From Bacillota bacterium (GTDB taxonomy: Bacteria; Bacillota; Syntrophomonadia; Syntrophomonadales; Syntrophomonadaceae): a stretch of DNA of 64,000 bases. A program made the translations under genes and the position numbers. The stretch is from positions 18,796 through 82,795 of the forward strand of contig JAEWZB010000020.1 of the NCBI GenBank assembly GCA_023395515.1, written 5' to 3'. The notes under the pieces are model-generated. The model had not been told where the DNA came from. It saw only the letters and a list, made by a program, of their open reading frames with translations, and made no database searches. Every line of letters begins with the position of its first letter. The stretch's first letter is position 1. This document shows positions 59,471 to 64,000 of this stretch, piece after piece.

Positions 59471-60112
59471 TTATAGCTCCCGAGCCGGAACTCCTACAAC
59501 TGTCACGCCATCGTTAATATCTTTAGTTACTACAGCCCCGGCACCTATTATAGCATCTTCTCCAATACAGAGTTTCTTATTTCTTGATAAACCATTGATA
59601 ATAGCTGCATTCGTTCCAATATAAACACCTTTAGATAAAAATACATTTCCAGAAATATTAGATCCCGGTGCAATATTCACAAAATCATTTATCTTGACAT
59701 CATGTCCAATCGTCGCATTTAGATTAAATATGCCGAAATTACCGACTTTAATTCTATTGGTAAATCTTACTCCTGCCGTAATAATATTGCCTTTAGTATT
59801 GCTGAACTCTTTTAGCTGGTTTAATCCAAATGTAGCTGTAGGATGGATTAAATTAGTATATCTTAGATCTGGATACTGGTTATATATCTTTTCACGTACG
59901 CAATTATCTCCTATTCCTATAATAAATGAATAATCATTTTTTATAAGACAATCCAATTTATGTTCTGTTATCAGCTTATAATAATTACTTTCAATAGAAA
60001 CTTCATTTAGCTCTTTAGAAATTAATACTATGTCTATATAGCCCAAATCTATACATATATCCGCAACTTCCATAGCAAATCCGGAGGTACCAAATATCGC
60101 AATCTTGCTCAA
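59471..60112 (-). CDS. NeuD/LegH-like sugar O/N-acyltransferase
   Basis: A 213-residue PglD/NeuD-type enzyme: an N-terminal Rossmann-like part (MSKIAIFGTSGFAMEVADI) and a C-terminal left-handed beta-helix of hexapeptide repeats (about 105-205; GNFGIFNLNATIGHDVKI, VNIAPGSNISGNV, IGEDAIIGAGAVV). The trimeric acetyltransferases of this group acetylate aminosugars with acetyl-CoA. In the legionaminate pathway LegH adds an acetyl group to the 4-amino group, and this gene could serve that step. TTG 60112 overlaps the legI stop (TTGA), giving tight coupling. Confidence 0.85.
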   Translation of the reverse strand: MSKIAIFGTSGFAMEVADICIDLGYIDIVLISKELNEVSIESNYYKLITEHKLDCLIKNDYSFIIGIGDNCVREKIYNQYPDLRYTNLIHPTATFGLNQLKEFSNTKGNIITAGVRFTNRIKVGNFGIFNLNATIGHDVKINDFVNIAPGSNISGNVFLSKGVYIGTNAAIINGLSRNKKLCIGEDAIIGAGAVVTKDINDGVTVVGVPAREL

Positions 60113-61185
60113 ATTAATTCATCCTTTTTATAGTCTTTCTTAGCCTGTTCCCGTACTATCTCCCAGTAATGGTAAGGGGATATACCATTTCCTGGCCTTT
60201 TAAAAGTTACGTTTTCTGCGTTAAATTTTTCACATTTTATAATATCCTTGTTAGCAACTAGACTTTTGCGGGCAACATTTATATTTTTATATTCTGATTC
60301 TGTAGGTATCTTTACAGCCGAGCCCAAGGCTTTTTCTACCTGCCTTATAGACAAGACCATTGCCTTTAATTCATGGGGCTCTAGGGAGGCTTTATGATCA
60401 GGCCCTTCCATATTTTTATCTAAAGTAAAATGCTTTTCTATAACTTCCGCACCTCTTGCTACTGCAGCTATAGGAACTGCAATACCATTGGTATGATCCG
60501 AATAGCCAGTAGTTAAGTTAAAAGCTAATTTCATAGTATCCATGACTTTTAAGTTAACTTCCTCAAAAGGAGCCGGGTATTCTGTAGTACAATGTAATAG
60601 TGTTACTTTTTGCTTAAGTCTATTTCTGCCTTTCTGTGAATAATACGCTTCTCTAAATCTACTAATAGTCGGCGTTTCATCATTATTTAAAAACCCGAAA
60701 GCTAATACTCCTAAAGCTTGCTCTATTTCTCCCAACGTACTCATGCCAGTAGATAAAATTATGTCCTTTCCGGTTCTGGCAGCTTGCAACAAAAGAGGAG
60801 CATTAGTTATATCTCCCGAGGAAATTTTAATACATTTAACATTTAGCTCATTGACCAAAAAATCCACACTATCTAAATCAAAAGGAGTTGACATAAATTC
60901 TATTCCCTGCTGATCACAATAGTTAACTAGTTCCTTATGTTGCTTAGCATTAAGTTCTAATTTCCGCACCATATCAAGCTGGCTCTCGCCAACTTCAGTA
61001 GTCTTTTTCTGGTATTCTGCTTTAGGTGCGTATACACTTATAGTTTTATCAGCTTTAAAGGTCTGAAATTTTACTGCATCAGCCCCAGCGGTAACTGCTG
61101 CATCTATTAGCTTTTTTGCTATTTCTAGAGAACCATTATGATTGACTCCTGCTTCTGCAATAATAAAAACGGGATTATTGTACAT
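60109..61185 (-). CDS. N-acetylneuraminate/legionaminate synthase
   Basis: A 358-residue NeuB-type aldolase condensing an N-acetylhexosamine derivative with phosphoenolpyruvate. TIM barrel with FIIAEAGVNHNGSLEIAKKL, AVKFQTFKAD, MSTPFDLDSVDFL, CIKISSGDI and GYSDHTNGIAVPIAAVARGAEVIEKHFTLD; a C-terminal antifreeze-like SAF domain follows (about 290-355). LegI (2,4-diacetamido substrate) is favoured by the neighbourhood. ATG 61185 (MYNNPVFII) is chosen; several Met codons precede it and no clear ribosome-binding site separates them. It overlaps legG by 11 bases and the NeuD gene by 4. Confidence 0.9.
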   Translation of the reverse strand: MYNNPVFIIAEAGVNHNGSLEIAKKLIDAAVTAGADAVKFQTFKADKTISVYAPKAEYQKKTTEVGESQLDMVRKLELNAKQHKELVNYCDQQGIEFMSTPFDLDSVDFLVNELNVKCIKISSGDITNAPLLLQAARTGKDIILSTGMSTLGEIEQALGVLAFGFLNNDETPTISRFREAYYSQKGRNRLKQKVTLLHCTTEYPAPFEEVNLKVMDTMKLAFNLTTGYSDHTNGIAVPIAAVARGAEVIEKHFTLDKNMEGPDHKASLEPHELKAMVLSIRQVEKALGSAVKIPTESEYKNINVARKSLVANKDIIKCEKFNAENVTFKRPGNGISPYHYWEIVREQAKKDYKKDELI

Positions 61186-62344
61186 ATTCATCATCACCAT
61201 ATTTAACAAAATTCTTTTTAAGCAAACTTTTATAATCTTTTATTGATTTAATTATATCAAACATTTTTCTTGAAGCATTGCCTTCCCCATAGGGATTAAT
61301 AACTTTTGAACAATCTAATAAAAATGAATAATTAATTGCATTATAAATATCAGTTACTGTAGGCTCACACTGAATAACAGAATCGGCCAGCATTCTGCCT
61401 TTTTGCCTATTTCCGATATTAACTGTTGCCTTCTTTAAGCTAGGTACTTCATATAACCCGCTAGAGGAATTACCTACTACAGCATCAACTTGTGCTATTG
61501 TACTTAAATATAATAGTTGTCCTAAAGAAGTGAATGCTTTTGTATTTAAGTGTTTTTTTGTATATTCATCTATTAATTTGTTAATAGCCCTTCCTTCTGG
61601 ATCTGCATTTGATTTAGTAAATATAATACCTATTTCATCTAATTTTTCTAATGCCCTTAATAATTCTAAAAACTGGTCAGTTGAAGAAATGCTATCTAGA
61701 GTGGGCGGATGAAATGTCACCAGTATGTTTTTGTTTTTCAATTCAAAATCAAGTTTTGCTTCTACTTCCTCACGTGATAATAAGCTTATCTTTTTAATAT
61801 AGTCTATTCCCGAGCTGCCTACATTAAATATATAGTTAGGATTTTCTCCAAGCTGGCGAACACACGATTCTGATTGACTATTAGTTACAAAATGTATATT
61901 TGCCATTTTCGTTATGCTATGCCTTATTGCTTCATCAAAAGCTCCTTCTGTAATATCACCTCCTCCAATATGTGCTATTGGAATTCTAGATACTAAAGCT
62001 GTCTGGGCTGCTGCCAGAATTTCAAATCTATCCCCTAATAATACTAAGATATCTGGCTTTAACCTGTTTAAGGCATCTGCAAAGCCAATGGTAGCCAAAC
62101 CTATAGACTTCGCTATACCTACTGGTGTATCACTTGATAACAACATTTCCACTTTTTCATTAATAAAAAAACCGTCTTCTTCAATAATTGTATAAGTTAA
62201 CCCAAACTCCGGTGATAAATGCATCCCAGTAGCTATTATCTGCAATTCTAATTCAGAATCATTTTGAATCTCTTTCATCAGCCAGTATAATAATCCATAT
62301 TCGGCTCTAGTTCCTGTAACAACACATATCTTGCGTCTGCTCAA
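61175..62344 (-). CDS. Hydrolysing UDP/GDP-N-acetylhexosamine 2-epimerase (LegG/NeuC type)
   Basis: A 389-residue GT-B-fold epimerase: KICVVTGTRAEYGLLYWLM, LVLLGDRFEILAAAQTALV, AHIGGGDITEGAFDEAIRHSITKMANIHF, and VGNSSSGLYEVPSLKKATVNIGNRQKGR. NeuC/LegG enzymes invert C2 and release the free sugar. TTG 62344 lies 6 bases after GGAGGT and starts the family-like SRRKICVVTG; a GTG at 62368 is the alternative. With PtmE providing a GDP-linked substrate, LegG is favoured over sialic-acid NeuC. Confidence 0.9.
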   Translation of the reverse strand: MSRRKICVVTGTRAEYGLLYWLMKEIQNDSELELQIIATGMHLSPEFGLTYTIIEEDGFFINEKVEMLLSSDTPVGIAKSIGLATIGFADALNRLKPDILVLLGDRFEILAAAQTALVSRIPIAHIGGGDITEGAFDEAIRHSITKMANIHFVTNSQSESCVRQLGENPNYIFNVGSSGIDYIKKISLLSREEVEAKLDFELKNKNILVTFHPPTLDSISSTDQFLELLRALEKLDEIGIIFTKSNADPEGRAINKLIDEYTKKHLNTKAFTSLGQLLYLSTIAQVDAVVGNSSSGLYEVPSLKKATVNIGNRQKGRMLADSVIQCEPTVTDIYNAINYSFLLDCSKVINPYGEGNASRKMFDIIKSIKDYKSLLKKNFVKYGDDEYVQ

Positions 62345-62377
62345 AATTTTACCTCCAATTAAGAACACTTAAACAGT

Positions 62378-63421
62378 TTAATCAAAATTCAGCCTTCTTC
62401 TCATCTCTTCCATTTCTTCAGGTTGCCCCATATCCAGCCACGCATGTTCACTTATAGGGTAAACCCCTATCTTATACCCTGCGCATCTATATTTATCAAT
62501 TATCTCTGGAAAACCTATACATGTATCATTTTCCAGTTCATCAATTACATTAGGCTCTACTACATACATCCCTGTATTAGTAATAAATGATATTACCGGC
62601 TTTTCTTTCATTTCTTCTATTTCGCCTTTTTCACTGATCTCGATAACTCCGTAAGGGATCCTGATATTTTTCAAAGAGCAAACCATAGTAATCAGATTGT
62701 CTTCCTCTTTATGAAAGTTGTATATCTTCTCATAATCTTCTTCTATAAGGATGTCACAGTTGGATAGTATAAAGGTGGAATTAATTTTGCCTTTAAGTAA
62801 GCTTAATCCTCCACCTGTACCTAAAGGCTTATCTTCATCTATGTAATGAACTGTATAATCTTTGTTAATTTCGTTAAAGTAAGCTTTTATCATATTTTTT
62901 TTATGGTTGACTATTAAATAAAATTCATCACAGCCATAGTTATAAAATCTATTAATAATATGTTCCGCTATTGGTATCTCCCCGATAGGAATTAAAGGCT
63001 TAGGAAGTATTTTAGTGTAAGGATGTAGTCTGCTGCCCAAGCCTCCAGCCATTATAACTATAGGAAGCTGTAAAGTTTTATTAACGCTTATTTCATTGTT
63101 ATGCCATAAAACTATTGACACCATATTCATATCACTATTTACAATCGGAACAGCTTCAATCAAATATTCTTTTATTAATTGTTTAGCTTTATTCTGGTCT
63201 TTTTCTTCCAAATATTTAGGATTGTAATTTGCCACATCTTTTACTTTAGCATCTAGGTTGCCTTTTTTTAATATCCACCTGCGTATATCTCCATCTGTTA
63301 TAGCTGCAACTAATTTATCCTCTTTAATTACAAATAATACTTTTTCGGCCACTCTATCTAAAATCTTCATGGCTTCGATGATAGTTTTTTCTTCATCAAT
63401 TAAAAAATCGTTTATATTCAT
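62378..63421 (-). CDS. PtmE-like nucleotidyltransferase with CBS domains
   Basis: A 347-residue protein with two N-terminal CBS motifs (about 1-115) followed by a sugar-nucleotidyltransferase (about 120-345): IVIMAGGLGSRLHPYTKILPKPLIPIGE, LIVNHKKNMIKAYF, DEDKPLGTGGGLSLLKG and a final WLDMGQPEEMEEM. This CBS-plus-NTP-transferase fusion is the PtmE type, which makes GDP-N-acetylglucosamine or GDP-glucosamine for legionaminate synthesis in Campylobacter. The CBS pair suggests nucleotide control. GGAGGAG precedes the ATG. Confidence 0.85.
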   Translation of the reverse strand: MNINDFLIDEEKTIIEAMKILDRVAEKVLFVIKEDKLVAAITDGDIRRWILKKGNLDAKVKDVANYNPKYLEEKDQNKAKQLIKEYLIEAVPIVNSDMNMVSIVLWHNNEISVNKTLQLPIVIMAGGLGSRLHPYTKILPKPLIPIGEIPIAEHIINRFYNYGCDEFYLIVNHKKNMIKAYFNEINKDYTVHYIDEDKPLGTGGGLSLLKGKINSTFILSNCDILIEEDYEKIYNFHKEEDNLITMVCSLKNIRIPYGVIEISEKGEIEEMKEKPVISFITNTGMYVVEPNVIDELENDTCIGFPEIIDKYRCAGYKIGVYPISEHAWLDMGQPEEMEEMRRRLNFD

Positions 63422-63455
63422 ATTAAAAGTCTCCTCCCTAACTAATAGGCAAGGT

Positions 63456-64000
63456 TTAATTAGAAATTTTCAAACATTTAATAATATATAAAATATCTTC
63501 CGCAGTCAGGTTAGAGCTGCAAGGAATATTGAGGATATTTTCTAAGTAAGATGGTGCTTTCTCAATTTTATAAGTTTGGCTATCTAAATATGGTTTTTGC
63601 TGGTGAATCAACCCCCACACCGGTCTAGTCTGTATATTTTGTTTATTCAGCTTATGCAGCAAAGCTTCTCGATCCAATCCATATATTTTCGATTCTATTA
63701 TTAAAGCATAAAACCAATAATTAGATCTAATGTTTTCTCTAAAACCTAGTAAGGTTAATCCCGGTATTTTTTCTATCTTTTCTTGATAAAGTTCAAAGTT
63801 GTTCTTCTTTATTTGAATAAAATCTTCTAGCTGTTCAAGCTGCGCCAGTCCTAAAGCCGCCTGCAAGTTAGTCATTCTATAGTTATAGCCGATTTCATCA
63901 TGGGTATAATATAATTCATCACTTTTGGCCTGGGTAGTAAGGTGTCTAGCCCTTTTTAAAAACTCTTCATCATCAGAGACTATCATCCCCCCCCCGGGGG
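63456..64000 (-). CDS. DegT/LegC-type PLP aminotransferase, 5' part outside window
   Basis: A C-terminal fragment of a PLP-dependent aminotransferase: after the edge come GGGMIVSDDEEFLKRARHLTTQAK, the DEIGYNYRMTNLQAALGLAQLEQLE signature, and a C-terminal domain ending SSNLTAEDILYIIKCLKISN. The visible 181 codons lack the PLP lysine, which is encoded past the right edge. LegC transfers an amino group to a 4-keto sugar in legionaminate synthesis; neighbours make this the best guess. The outermost bases are a suspicious C5G9 (minus strand) run that gives Pro-Gly-Gly-Gly where family members usually have GEGG. Confidence 0.85.
   Translation of the reverse strand, partial: PGGGMIVSDDEEFLKRARHLTTQAKSDELYYTHDEIGYNYRMTNLQAALGLAQLEQLEDFIQIKKNNFELYQEKIEKIPGLTLLGFRENIRSNYWFYALIIESKIYGLDREALLHKLNKQNIQTRPVWGLIHQQKPYLDSQTYKIEKAPSYLENILNIPCSSNLTAEDILYIIKCLKISN

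Overview
The window looks like a chromosomal segment from a flagellated, low-to-moderate GC Gram-positive anaerobe (Bacillota, probably class Clostridia, Peptococcaceae/Syntrophomonadaceae type). Three things point there: gene order shared with Bacillus subtilis (secG-est-rnr-smpB-ssrA; rpoN-cggR-gap-pgk-tpi-gpmI-eno; rapZ-yvcK-whiA; uvrB-uvrA; ftsE-ftsX-ctp-minJ; flaG-fliS-fliT-hpf-secA-prfB), a split transketolase and a K+-dependent membrane pyrophosphatase of the kind common in Clostridia, and frequent TTG/GTG starts behind strong GGAGG ribosome binding sites. The species cannot be named from sequence alone. Almost every gene is on the minus strand, so the window reads from right to left.

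Region by region. Positions 1-5.9 kb form an accessory zone abutting the 3' end of ssrA. It holds a truncated beta-lactamase-like lipoprotein gene, a small IS-like inverted-repeat element, a four-gene minus-strand cluster (WYL regulator, GyrI-like sensor, DUF5131 three-Cys protein, Fpg/Nei-like protein lacking the N-terminal proline) and a plus-strand TIR-domain protein. 5.9-20 kb: trans-translation and RNA quality control (ssrA, smpB, rnr), an HD hydrolase, an Est30-like esterase, hppA, secG, then the whole lower-glycolysis operon under a CggR-type repressor. 20-29 kb: rpoN, the whiA-yvcK-rapZ-PHP cluster, a sugar-phosphate isomerase, a ROK sugar kinase, a Cof-type phosphatase and a YvlD membrane protein. 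29-36.3 kb: uvrC, uvrA and uvrB, with a LexA-like box in the uvrB promoter. 36.3-43.4 kb: a double P-loop ATPase, then a cell-division/envelope set (MinJ-like PDZ protein, Ctp protease, M23 murein hydrolase, FtsX, FtsE). 43.4-51.9 kb: split transketolase, prfB with a programmed +1 frameshift, motB, motA, secA, hpf and a zinc-ribbon protein. 52-64 kb: a flagellar and glycan region with FlgN/FliT-like chaperones, FliS, FlaG (fliD is absent from its usual place), CAP and transglutaminase-like proteins, a sigma-28-driven unknown gene, an MntA-HepT toxin-antitoxin pair on the opposite strand, YjfB, a DUF2920-like protein, and a legionaminic/sialic-type nonulosonate pathway (LegF, NeuD-like, LegI, LegG, PtmE, LegC) that probably supplies flagellin glycosylation. 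The LegC gene runs off the right edge.

Between the housekeeping operons lie several families of short dispersed repeats: palindromic 190-270 bp intergenic elements, a 24-bp TGTAGGGGCGACC motif, a post-terminator leader element, a GATGCTCC motif, and pyrimidine-rich CTCACACCTTACCCC tracts at the 3' ends of genes. These, the TIR and DUF5131/Fpg-like genes by ssrA, the MinJ and double-ATPase neighbourhood, and the leaderless mntA-hepT insertion are the parts most worth a second look.
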